A stretch of DNA of 64,000 nt, from NCBI GenBank assembly GCA_031216755.1, contig JARUHG010000002.1, positions 1-64,000 of the forward strand, given 5' to 3'. Source of the stretch: Lysobacter arvi. GTDB taxonomy: Bacteria > Pseudomonadota > Gammaproteobacteria > Xanthomonadales > Xanthomonadaceae. Below are positions 14,036 through 21,917 of the stretch, one piece after another. The notes below the pieces were generated by a model. It was not told where the DNA came from and ran no database searches. It saw nothing but the letters and a program-made list of their open reading frames with translations. The translations under genes were made by a program, and so were the position numbers. Numbering within the stretch: position 1 is the first letter of the stretch; the number at the start of each line of letters is the position of its first letter.

Positions 14036-16282
14036 TCAGGCGTGGGCTTCGGAGGGGGTGTTGTGCCCGACCAGCTGGCCGAGCGCGCCCATGACGGCGC
14101 TCCATGCGCGGTCGACCAGGCGGCTCTTCTCCTCGGTCACGATGCGCGCGCGCCCCGCCGCGACCTGGCGCGCGAGGCTGTCCAGCGACTGCTCGCCCAC
14201 GCGCTGGCCGCGGTGGTTCACGAACAGCGCGTTGTCGGTCACCGGGCTGAACCATGACAGGCGGCGACGGACCACGTCACCCGGGTCGCCGACGTCGAAC
14301 TCGAACCACGTGCCGAACGGAAGGGTGCGCAGGTGGCGCCAGCACTCCTGTTCCTTGGGCGTGCGCTCGGCGGGCTTGGGCGCCGGCGCGTCGTCGGCGC
14401 CCAGGCGCGTGCGCGCCTTGAGCTTGAGCGCGAGCTCCGTGCGCGATGCGGCATCGTCGTGGACGGTCGTGCCGGTGACGAGCTGGCGGGAAATCGCGCC
14501 GGCGTCCTCGATGTGGTAACCGACCTGGGTGAGCGCGGCCTCGATGTCCTCGCCCAGCGCGCCGGACACCTGCCCGGTCTGGCCCGCCGCGTGCGCCGCC
14601 ACGATTTCGCGCGTGGCCTCGAGCTGGCGCTGCCATTCCTCCGACTCCTCGCCGCTGCGCAGCAACGTCAGCGTGAGCACGTCCGTCCACGCCTGGCTCA
14701 GCAGCGTCTGCACGAAGCGCGGCAGCTTCTGCTCGCTGACGATGCCGTCGATCGCCTCGCTCGCCTGGCGTTTGGCCAACACCAGCTTTTCCTTGCCGCG
14801 CGCGGCCTCGACGTGCCGGCGCTCGGCGACCTCGGCCTTGCGCGCCATCGAACGCAGGTGCTCCTGCAACTGGCGGTTGGCGTTCTCGAACACGCCGCTG
14901 TCGCCGTCGTAGTGCTCCACGACATGGTCCACGGCGCGGCGCAGCTGGTCGTTGAGCTGCGGGTCGCTCTCGTCCTTCGGAATCCAGTGCGCTCCCGCCT
15001 CGGCCACGGCATTGAGCAGCTGTCGCGCCGGATGCTCGTTGCGGACGAAGAAACCGCGGTCCTGCAGCGCGAGCCGGACCAGCGGCACCTGGAGCCGGTT
15101 GAGCAGCGTGCCGACGGCGGCGTCCGAGCGCAGTTCGCGGCCGATCTCGCTGTAGAACAGGTCGAGCAGTTCGAACGTGTCGGCGTCGTCGCGCGACAGG
15201 AACGTGGCCTCGCCGCGCTGCTGGCGCGCCTGCGCGAGCAGGGTCTGGCGGACGTCCGTCAGGTTGCGCGGCGGTGCCTGGTGCAGCGGCACGTCCTGCA
15301 GCGCCGAGAGCGCGTTGACCAGTTCGTCGCGGGTGAGCGTCGGACGCGGTGCCGCGCCTTCGCCGGGACGCAAGCGCCCCACCATGTCGCGTCGCGCGGA
15401 CAGCAACTGCTGCAGCAGCGCGAAGGTCTCGTTGTCCAGCGCGGGGCCGCCGCTGCCATCCAGCTGTCCCGGCCAGGCGGTCATCGGGCGCTGTCGTTGC
15501 GGCGCCGACGCGGTCGCCCCGGTCGGCTCGACGACGCGCCGCGTGCCTTCCTGTCGCTGCGGTGCGCGCGGCCGGATCGGCACGAACGACAGGCTCGGCA
15601 GCACGTTCTCGCGCGCGAGCAGGGCGTTCATCGTTTCCACCAGCTGCGCATAGCCGGTCATGACCTGGTGGTCGAACACCTTGTAGAGGTGCATTCGCGC
15701 TTCGGCGCTGATCTGCAGCGCATGCGCGGCGTCGGAGAGGATCTTCCCCAGCGCGTAGGGCCCGACCGGCAGGCGTTCGGCATCGAAGGCCGGCTGGCCC
15801 GCGAGCACGCCGAAGCGCTGGCCGAGCAGCAGCAGCGGAAGGCCGGCGCGCGATTCCTGTCGTGCGGCGATCGTGCGCAGCAGCAGCGCTTCGTCCACCT
15901 CGCCGTGGTCGACCAGCTTCAGGTCGCGGAATGCCGGGGCAGTGCCGTCGCTTTCGAGCGGCGCGCCGATCGGGTCGCGGATCGTCGTCAATCCGCTTTC
16001 GACCAGCGCCAGATAGCGCGGCACGAGGTCGGCGCGGTTGAGGCGGGTGGTGCGCAGGGTTTCCAGATGACTGGCCTGCTGCGCCGGGTTGCGCGCCAGG
16101 TCGGCGTGCTTGAACAGCTGCTGCTCGAACTCGCCCAGCATCGCTTCGAGCTGGCGCGACATTTCGTCGGAGACCAGCGCATAGAGATGTTCGAGCACGC
16201 GGCGCACGCGCGGCGGCAATGCGGCCGACGCCAGGGTAGGACGAGGGATCGAACTGCCTAGGGGTTCGAACGTGGCGGACAT
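14036..16282 (-). CDS. DUF1631 family protein
   Basis: A 748-residue cytosolic protein that I recognise as DUF1631 by its N-terminal pattern (a helical region with LYALVSDEMSRQLEAML and FEQQLFKHADLAR) and by conserved blocks such as QVMTGYAQLVETMN and LDLFYSEIGRE. Most of the chain is predicted helical, with no signal peptide or membrane segment. The C-terminal 150 residues (WFEFDVGDPGDVVRRRLSWFS) look like a small beta domain reminiscent of PilZ-type folds; that is inference. Function is unknown. The immediate PilZ partner downstream suggests a role in c-di-GMP signalling. Confidence 0.82.
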   Translation of the reverse strand: MSATFEPLGSSIPRPTLASAALPPRVRRVLEHLYALVSDEMSRQLEAMLGEFEQQLFKHADLARNPAQQASHLETLRTTRLNRADLVPRYLALVESGLTTIRDPIGAPLESDGTAPAFRDLKLVDHGEVDEALLLRTIAARQESRAGLPLLLLGQRFGVLAGQPAFDAERLPVGPYALGKILSDAAHALQISAEARMHLYKVFDHQVMTGYAQLVETMNALLARENVLPSLSFVPIRPRAPQRQEGTRRVVEPTGATASAPQRQRPMTAWPGQLDGSGGPALDNETFALLQQLLSARRDMVGRLRPGEGAAPRPTLTRDELVNALSALQDVPLHQAPPRNLTDVRQTLLAQARQQRGEATFLSRDDADTFELLDLFYSEIGRELRSDAAVGTLLNRLQVPLVRLALQDRGFFVRNEHPARQLLNAVAEAGAHWIPKDESDPQLNDQLRRAVDHVVEHYDGDSGVFENANRQLQEHLRSMARKAEVAERRHVEAARGKEKLVLAKRQASEAIDGIVSEQKLPRFVQTLLSQAWTDVLTLTLLRSGEESEEWQRQLEATREIVAAHAAGQTGQVSGALGEDIEAALTQVGYHIEDAGAISRQLVTGTTVHDDAASRTELALKLKARTRLGADDAPAPKPAERTPKEQECWRHLRTLPFGTWFEFDVGDPGDVVRRRLSWFSPVTDNALFVNHRGQRVGEQSLDSLARQVAAGRARIVTEEKSRLVDRAWSAVMGALGQLVGHNTPSEAHA

Positions 16283-16448
16283 GGGATCACCGTCTCAGAT
16301 CGGACGATCATGCATCGACCCATCCGTGCCCCGCCAGCCTTCCCGCTCCAGCGTGGTCCCTCAGGGGGCGCACTCGAAGAAACGGCGGACGACTTAAACA
16401 GCGGCCATGGCCGCTCGCGCCGCGGTTCGTCCGCGACACGGGCGCGGC

Positions 16449-17651
16449 TCAGTCGACCGTGTAGCCGGCCACCTCGTGCGGCCGCGCGGCAGGCGTGGCC
16501 TCGTCGAGGAAGAGTTCGATGACGTCATTGGTGAAACGGCGGCCGAGCTCCGTCGGGCGCACGCGATCGCCCTCCACCGACAGCCAGCCCTGCGCCGAGG
16601 CCTGCTCCAGCGCCGGGGCGATCGTCGCGCGCACCAGGCCGGTGCGGGCTTCGAACGCCTCCAGCGAGAAGCCGTCCACCAGCCGCAAGGCATTGAGCAT
16701 GTACTCGAACGGACGGCGTGCCGGGGCGATGCGATCGTCGCCGCCGATCGCCTCGGCATGACCCGCCGCCGCGAGGTAGCGCGTGGGGTGCTTGATCTTC
16801 CAACGCCGCAGGATGTCCTGCTCGGCGCCGAGCGTGATCTTGCCGTGCGCGCCCGCGCCGATGCCGAGGTAGTCGCCGTACTGCCAGTAATTGACGTTGT
16901 GCAGGCACTGCCGGCCGGGCCGCGCGTAGGCGCTGACCTCGTATTGCCCATAGCCCGCCTCGGCGAGCATCGCCTGGCAGTGCTCCTGCATGTCCCAGCT
17001 GGCGTCGTCGTCGGGGATGTCGCGCGGCGGCCGCGCCGCGAACACCGTATTGGGTTCGAGCGTGAGCTGGTAATGGCTGATGTGCGTCGGCCGCAACGCG
17101 AAGGCGCGCTCCAGGTCGCGCTCGGCCATCGCCAGCGTCTGGCCGGGCAGGGCGTACATCAGGTCCAGGTTGAAGTTCTCGAAGCCCGCGTCCTGCGCGA
17201 GCTTCACCGCTGCGTCGGCTTCGCCGCTGTCGTGGATGCGGCCCAGACGCTTGAGGGTCTCGTCGTCGAAGGTCTGGATGCCGAAACTCAGGCGGTTCAC
17301 GCCGGCGGCGCGATACAGCTCGAAGCGGCCGTGCTCGGCGGTGCCGGGGTTGGTTTCCAGCGTGATCTCGCACCCGGGCGCGAAGCGGAGCCGACTGCTC
17401 GCGCCCTGCAGGAAGCGGTCGATGAACTCCGGCGGAAACAGGCTCGGCGTACCGCCGCCGAAGAACACCGAATGGATCGTGCGGCCCCACACCAGCGGAA
17501 GATCGAAGTCGAGATCGGCCAGCAGTGCGTCCACGTACGCATCGAACGGCAGCGGCCCACGCCCTTCGTGCGAATTGAAATCGCAATACGGGCACTTGCG
17601 TACGCACCAGGGAAGGTGGACGTAGAGCGAAAGCGGCGGGGTGGTGAGCAT
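16449..17651 (-). CDS. hemW: Radical SAM heme chaperone HemW
   Basis: HemW binds heme and delivers it to apo-proteins; it was formerly annotated as a second coproporphyrinogen oxidase. The protein has 400 residues. The radical-SAM cluster motif CxxxCxxC appears as CVRKCPYC at residues 16-23, followed by the FFGGGTPS S-adenosylmethionine motif and the C-terminal HemN domain. HemW proteins lack the extra N-terminal segment of true HemN, as here. It lies about 100 bases downstream of rdgB in the same direction, the usual proteobacterial order (rph-rdgB-hemW). Confidence 0.94.
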   Translation of the reverse strand: MLTTPPLSLYVHLPWCVRKCPYCDFNSHEGRGPLPFDAYVDALLADLDFDLPLVWGRTIHSVFFGGGTPSLFPPEFIDRFLQGASSRLRFAPGCEITLETNPGTAEHGRFELYRAAGVNRLSFGIQTFDDETLKRLGRIHDSGEADAAVKLAQDAGFENFNLDLMYALPGQTLAMAERDLERAFALRPTHISHYQLTLEPNTVFAARPPRDIPDDDASWDMQEHCQAMLAEAGYGQYEVSAYARPGRQCLHNVNYWQYGDYLGIGAGAHGKITLGAEQDILRRWKIKHPTRYLAAAGHAEAIGGDDRIAPARRPFEYMLNALRLVDGFSLEAFEARTGLVRATIAPALEQASAQGWLSVEGDRVRPTELGRRFTNDVIELFLDEATPAARPHEVAGYTVD

Positions 17652-17752
17652 CGAGCGATTGTGTTCCCGGCGTGCTTACGGGGCCGTCATGGCTTCTGGT
17701 TCCGGCGTCCTCACCCGACCCGCACCGCGGGCGGGAGAGGGTCGGACGAAGT

Positions 17753-18352
17753 TCACAGCATCAGTTGCCGTTTCAACGATGCCAGTGCGAGCCCGCGATG
17801 GCTCATGCGGTTCTTCAGTTCCGCGTCGAGTTCCGCGGCCGAGCGCCCCTGTTCGACATCCAGGAACACCGGGTCGTAACCGAAGCCGCCGTCGCCACGG
17901 CGTTCGTGCAGCACGCGGCCGTGCCATACGCCTTCGGCGATGATCGGCTGCGGATCCTCCGCGTGGCGCAGCAGCACGATCACCGCATAGAAATGCGCGG
18001 TGCGCTGCGCATCGGGCACGTCGCGCAATGCGTGCAGCAGCTTGTCGATGTTCGCTTCCGCGTTGCCGTGTTCGCCTGCGTAACGCGCCGAATACAGCCC
18101 CGGCGCGCCGCCGAGCGCGTCCACGCACAGGCCCGAATCGTCGCCGAGCGCGGGAAGGCCCGTTTCGCGCGAGGCCTTGCGCGCCTTCAGCAGGGCATTC
18201 TCGACGAAGGTGAGGCCGGTTTCGTCGGCGTCGCCGACGCCCAGCTCTCCTTGGGTGACGATCTCGATGCCGGTGTCGCCGAGCAGTCCGCGGATCTCGC
18301 GCAGCTTGCCCTGGTTGCTGCTGGCGATGACCCAGCGTTCGCTCATGTTCAT
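17753..18352 (-). CDS. rdgB: XTP/dITP diphosphatase (non-canonical purine NTP pyrophosphatase)
   Basis: Hydrolyses dITP, ITP and XTP to monophosphates, keeping deaminated purines out of DNA and RNA. The 199 residues begin WVIASSNQGKLREI, the family signature for nucleotide binding, and contain TFVENALLKAR, ALGDDSGLCVDAL and GFGYDPVF, which supply the catalytic and metal-binding acids. The ATG overlaps the stop of the upstream VOC gene by four bases (ATGA), so the two are translationally coupled; a second in-frame ATG lies two codons downstream. Confidence 0.96.
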   Translation of the reverse strand: MNMSERWVIASSNQGKLREIRGLLGDTGIEIVTQGELGVGDADETGLTFVENALLKARKASRETGLPALGDDSGLCVDALGGAPGLYSARYAGEHGNAEANIDKLLHALRDVPDAQRTAHFYAVIVLLRHAEDPQPIIAEGVWHGRVLHERRGDGGFGYDPVFLDVEQGRSAAELDAELKNRMSHRGLALASLKRQLML

Positions 18353-18741
18353 GCGGACGGCTCCAGCAGGTCCCAGCGATTGCCGTAGAGGTCCTCGAAC
18401 ACCGCGACGACCCCGTAGGGCTCGTGTCGCGGCGCTTCGAGGAAGCGCACGCCGTTGGCGATCATCGCAGCATGGTCGCGGGCGAAATCGTCGGTGTGCA
18501 GGAAGAAGCCGACGCGACCGCCGGTCTGGCATCCGATCGCCGCGCGCTGCGCGTCATCGGCGGCGCGCGCAAGCAGGATCGACGTCTGCGCGCCGCGCGG
18601 TGCGACGAGCACCCAGCGCTTGCCGTCGCCCAGTTCCGTGTCTTCGCGCAGCTCGAAGCCCAGCTTGCGCACGTAGAAATCGATGGCCTCGTCGTAGTCG
18701 GCGACGACCAGCGCGAAGCAGGCGATGTGTTTCTGCACCAC
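18349..18741 (-). CDS. VOC family (glyoxalase/bleomycin resistance-like) protein
   Basis: A 130-residue single-module protein of the vicinal oxygen chelate superfamily. The pattern KHIACFALVVADYDEAIDFYVRKLGF, followed by FELREDTELG and the closing VAVFEDLYGNRWDLLEP, is typical of the paired beta-alpha-beta units. The specific substrate is unknown; it is not obviously GloA. It is wedged between rph and rdgB, three bases after rph and overlapping rdgB, so it belongs to that housekeeping operon although it is not a universal member of it. Confidence 0.88.
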   Translation of the reverse strand: MVQKHIACFALVVADYDEAIDFYVRKLGFELREDTELGDGKRWVLVAPRGAQTSILLARAADDAQRAAIGCQTGGRVGFFLHTDDFARDHAAMIANGVRFLEAPRHEPYGVVAVFEDLYGNRWDLLEPSA

Positions 18742-18744
18742 GAC

Positions 18745-19509
18745 TCAGCCTGCCAGCGCTTCGCGCTGCTTGGCGATGAGCTCGGCGATGCCGGCTTGGG
18801 CCAGCGAGGTCAGCGCGTCGAGCTCCTCGCGACGGAACGCATGGCCCTCGGCGGTGCCCTGCAGTTCGATGAAGCCGCCGCCGTCGTTCATCACCACGTT
18901 CATGTCGGTGTCGCAGGCGCTGTCTTCGGCGTAGTCCAGGTCGAGCACCGGGACGCCGCGATACATGCCCACCGACACCGCCGCGACGGCGCCGAAGATG
19001 GGATCGCGCGCAATCTCGCGGCGCTTGAGCAGCCACTGCACCGCGTCGACGAGTGCGACGTAGGCACCGGTGATCGCCGCCGTCCGCGTGCCGCCATCGG
19101 CCTGCAGGACGTCGCAATCGAGGGTGATCGTGCGTTCGCCGAGCACCTTGCGGTCCACGCACGCGCGCAGCGAGCGGCCGATGAGGCGCTGGATTTCCAG
19201 CGTGCGGCCGCCTTGTTTGCCGCGCGAAGCCTCGCGGTCGGAGCGCGAATGCGTGGCGCGCGGGAGCATGCCGTACTCGGCCGTGACCCAGCCTTCGCCC
19301 TTGCCGCGCAGGAACGGCGGGGCCTTGTTTTCCACGCTCGCGGTGCACAGCACGCGGGTCTCGCCGAAGCTCACCAGCACCGAGCCCTCCGCGTGGCGGG
19401 TGTAGCCGCGTTCGATGCGGACCTCGCGCATCTGCGCGGGCGCGCGGCCGCTGGGGCGCGCAACGGTGGCCGAAAGGCCGGCGGAGGGGGCGACGGGCGT
19501 GCCGGACAT
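18745..19509 (-). CDS. rph: Ribonuclease PH
   Basis: Phosphorolytic 3'-5' exoribonuclease trimming tRNA 3' ends. The body matches the family: [19 protein letters not shown] near the N-terminus, the [20 protein letters not shown] active-site segment, [16 protein letters not shown], and the [19 protein letters not shown] phosphate-binding block. At 254 residues it is about 15 longer than E. coli Rph (full-length form) because of an Ala/Ser-rich N-terminal leader; no alternative start codon closer to the conserved region is visible. It heads the rph-VOC-rdgB-hemW series and is divergent from yicC, as in many Gammaproteobacteria. Confidence 0.96.
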   Translation of the reverse strand: MSGTPVAPSAGLSATVARPSGRAPAQMREVRIERGYTRHAEGSVLVSFGETRVLCTASVENKAPPFLRGKGEGWVTAEYGMLPRATHSRSDREASRGKQGGRTLEIQRLIGRSLRACVDRKVLGERTITLDCDVLQADGGTRTAAITGAYVALVDAVQWLLKRREIARDPIFGAVAAVSVGMYRGVPVLDLDYAEDSACDTDMNVVMNDGGGFIELQGTAEGHAFRREELDALTSLAQAGIAELIAKQREALAG

Positions 19510-19598
19510 GGCCTGAATACCTTGGTTGATACCGTTCGGAGGCGCGCGAGTTTACCATTCGCTCCCTGTCGGCCCCGCTCGCCGACGTTGGATTCCCG

Positions 19599-20459
19599 AT
19601 GATCCGCAGCATGACCGCCTTCGCCAGCGGCGAACGCGCCACTCCCTGGGGCACGCTCGGTTGCGAGCTGCGCTCGGTCAACCACCGCTTCCTCGAACTC
19701 GGCGTGCGCCTGCCCGACGAACTGCGCGCGCTGGAACCGGCGCTGCGCGAGCGCGTCGCCGGCCGCGTCGCCCGCGGCAAGATCGACCTGACCCTGCGCC
19801 TGCGCGCGCCGGAAGGCGAGGGCGCGTTGCAGCTCAACGCCGCGCGCCTGCGCGAGCTGAGCGAACTGGCGCTGGATCTGGAGGCGCGCTTTCCGCGGCT
19901 TCGCACCGAATTGACCGAACTGCTGCAGTTCCCGGGCGTCCTGCAGGCGCAGGCGGCCGATCCGGCCGAACTGCAGGCGCAGGCGCTGTCGCTGCTGGAC
20001 GAGGTGCTCGACGAGTTCGTCCGCGCCCGCGAGCGCGAGGGCGGCAAGTTGGCGGCGGTGATCTCCGAACGCGTCGACGGCATCGCCGCGCTCGCGTCGG
20101 ACGTCCGCGCGATGATGCCGCAGATCCGCGCCGGCCAGCGCACCAAGCTCGAAACGCGGCTGGCCGATCTCGCCCAGCCGCTGGACAACGGCCGGCTGGA
20201 ACAGGAGTTGGTCATGTGGCTGCAAAAGCTCGACGTGGACGAGGAACTCGACCGGCTGGATTCGCACGTCGCCGAAGCGCGTCGCGTGTTGAAGCTGAAG
20301 GAAGCGGTGGGCCGTCGCCTTGATTTCCTGCTGCAGGAATTCAACCGTGAGGCGAACACGCTGGGTTCCAAGTCGGTGGACGCGCGCAGTTCGGCGGCCG
20401 CCGTCGAGCTGAAGGTGCTAATCGACCAGGTGCGCGAGCAGATCCAGAACATCGAATAG
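19599..20459 (+). CDS. yicC: YicC/YloC family endoribonuclease
   Basis: A 286-residue member of the YicC family. The N-terminus MIRSMTAFASGE and the block CELRSVNHRFLELGVRLPDELR are diagnostic, and the C-terminal DUF1732 region (LDFLLQEFNREANTLGSKS) is intact. Family members are endoribonucleases implicated in sRNA turnover (for example RyhB in E. coli). It is divergent from rph, the classical pairing, and precedes gmk after a 90-base gap filled by a large imperfect hairpin. Confidence 0.93.
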   Translation: MIRSMTAFASGERATPWGTLGCELRSVNHRFLELGVRLPDELRALEPALRERVAGRVARGKIDLTLRLRAPEGEGALQLNAARLRELSELALDLEARFPRLRTELTELLQFPGVLQAQAADPAELQAQALSLLDEVLDEFVRAREREGGKLAAVISERVDGIAALASDVRAMMPQIRAGQRTKLETRLADLAQPLDNGRLEQELVMWLQKLDVDEELDRLDSHVAEARRVLKLKEAVGRRLDFLLQEFNREANTLGSKSVDARSSAAAVELKVLIDQVREQIQNIE

Positions 20460-20549
20460 TGAGGGAAGAGGAGCGAGACGGAGGCCCCAAGGCCTGCTCG
20501 CTCCCCACCGTCGCTCGCTCCTCACTCCTCCCAACTCACGTCTAGCTCA
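20460..20549. repeat. Nested imperfect hairpin between yicC and gmk
   Basis: The whole gap is an inverted repeat. The left arm reads GTGAGG...GAGGAGCGAG.ACGG and the right arm CCGT.CGCTCGCTCCTCACTCC...CTCAC; an inner hairpin (AGGCC-CCAA-GGCCT) sits in the loop. There is no T-run. It could be a dispersed repeat or an mRNA-processing or stabilising structure in the yicC-gmk transcript. Confidence 0.6.
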
Positions 20550-21176
20550 ATGCGCGGAACCCTCTTCATCGTCGCCGCCCCGTCGGGCGCCGGAAAATCC
20601 AGCATCGTCAACGCCGTGCTGGCGCGCGATCCGAACATCTGCCTGTCGATCTCCTTCACGTCGCGCAAGCCGCGACCGGGCGAGCGGCACGCCGAGCACT
20701 ACCACTTCGTCAGCGCCGAGGCGTTCGAAGCGATGGTCGCGGCCGGAGATTTCTTCGAACACGCGCTCGTGCACGGCGACTGGAAGGGATCGGCGCGGCA
20801 ATCGGTGGAGCCGCAACTGGCGGCGGGCAAGGACGTGCTGCTGGAGATCGACTGGCAGGGCGCCCGCCAGGTGCGCGAGAAGGTGCCCGACGCGGTGAGC
20901 GTGTTCATTCTGCCGCCGTCGCGCCAGGCGCTGGAGCAGCGCATGCGCAATCGCGGCCAGGACAGCGAGGAGGTCATCGCGCAGCGCCTGGCCGCCGCCC
21001 GCGAGGAGATGTCGCATTACGGCGAGTTCGACTTCGTGATCGTCAACGAGGACTTCGAGACCGCGGTGGGCGAGATGTGTTCGATCTTCATCGCCAGCCG
21101 CGTCCGGAAGGACCAGCAGGTCGCCCGGCACGCGCGGCTGATCACGGCCCTGCTGGCCGACGACCCGGGTTCCTGA
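20550..21176 (+). CDS. gmk: Guanylate kinase
   Basis: Phosphorylates GMP and dGMP to the diphosphates with ATP; essential for GTP and (p)ppGpp precursor supply. The 208 residues show the P-loop APSGAGKSS (about residues 9-17), the GMP-binding TSRKPRPGE and EHYHFVS segments, the EIDWQGARQV Walker B-like block and the lid RxxxR region. It begins the gmk-rpoZ-spoT series; GTP metabolism, RNA polymerase and ppGpp genes are adjacent, as in E. coli. Confidence 0.97.
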   Translation: MRGTLFIVAAPSGAGKSSIVNAVLARDPNICLSISFTSRKPRPGERHAEHYHFVSAEAFEAMVAAGDFFEHALVHGDWKGSARQSVEPQLAAGKDVLLEIDWQGARQVREKVPDAVSVFILPPSRQALEQRMRNRGQDSEEVIAQRLAAAREEMSHYGEFDFVIVNEDFETAVGEMCSIFIASRVRKDQQVARHARLITALLADDPGS

Positions 21177-21251
21177 TGCCGGCCGTCGGGGGGCGGCAAG
21201 GCACGTCGCGGCGCTTCGCTCCGCGTAAGCCCCTGATTCATAAAGCACTGC

Positions 21252-21280
21252 TTGCCTCTTGAGCGGACCGTGGCTACACT
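21252..21280 (+). promoter_or_regulatory. Sigma70 promoter for rpoZ
   Basis: TTGCCT (-35) and TACACT (-10) are separated by exactly 17 bases, giving a predicted start near 21287 and a leader of about 44 nt before the rpoZ ATG. The AT-rich boxes stand out in the GC-rich background. Confidence 0.6.
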
Positions 21281-21330
21281 CTGCGGTCCCTCAAAGCCTG
21301 TATGGACGGCCGCCGGCCGCCAGGAGCCCC

Positions 21331-21630
21331 ATGGCCCGCATCACCGTTGAAGATTGCCTGGAAGTGGTCAACAACCGCTTCGAACTCGTCATGATGGCCG
21401 CCAAGCGCGCGCGCCAGCTGGCCAATGGCGTGGATCCGCAGCTGGACAACAGCGAAGCCAACGACAAGCCGACCGTGCTGGCGCTGCGTGAGATCGCCGC
21501 GCGCCGCATCGACACCGACTACATCGACGCCGTCGAGAAGGCCGAGCGCGAGCGCAAGGAGCGCGAGGCGCTGGAGTGGGCCGCCGCGGAAGTCGTCGCC
21601 GACGACGACCTGTCCAAGGGCGACGACTGA
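21331..21630 (+). CDS. rpoZ: DNA-directed RNA polymerase omega subunit
   Basis: A small subunit of 99 residues that chaperones beta' and contributes to one ppGpp site on RNA polymerase. The N-terminal [19 protein letters not shown], with RARQL and [15 protein letters not shown], is diagnostic. The start follows an AGGAG site. The C-terminus is acidic (DDDLSKGDD). It lies upstream of spoT but has its own promoter and is followed by a strong terminator, so spoT is probably transcribed mostly from another start. Confidence 0.96.
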   Translation: MARITVEDCLEVVNNRFELVMMAAKRARQLANGVDPQLDNSEANDKPTVLALREIAARRIDTDYIDAVEKAERERKEREALEWAAAEVVADDDLSKGDD

Positions 21631-21669
21631 TCACCCGCCGCAGCCGGTTCCGCCGGCCTGCTGCACGAA

Positions 21670-21700
21670 CGGCCCCGCCCTGGCGGGGCCGTTTTCGTTT
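21670..21700 (+). terminator. Terminator downstream of rpoZ
   Basis: The stem CGGCCCCGCC / GGCGGGGCCG with a very small loop is followed by TTTTCGTTT. It lies 40 bases after the rpoZ stop and is a convincing intrinsic terminator. Confidence 0.8.
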
Positions 21701-21917
21701 GGGCCCGTGACGCCCGTCGGATTTCGTGCCGGCCGATGGAGCCGTGCCAGGGGCGCCGATTCGAATTTTCTGCAAGGCACGGAACCTCGCGGAGCCCGCG
21801 GGCGGAGGATGCGCATAGAGGTCCGTTCCAACCTTGCGTGTAGCGATACACCGACCCTATTCAGCGCATTGAGCCTCTCGCATTGCGCCCATGGAGCACC
21901 GCCCTTAGATTTCGTCC

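Noticed and set aside
16255-16275. GGTTCGAA motif suggesting a tRNA T-arm
   Set aside because: It lies within the DUF1631 coding region, and no acceptor or anticodon stem pairs around it.
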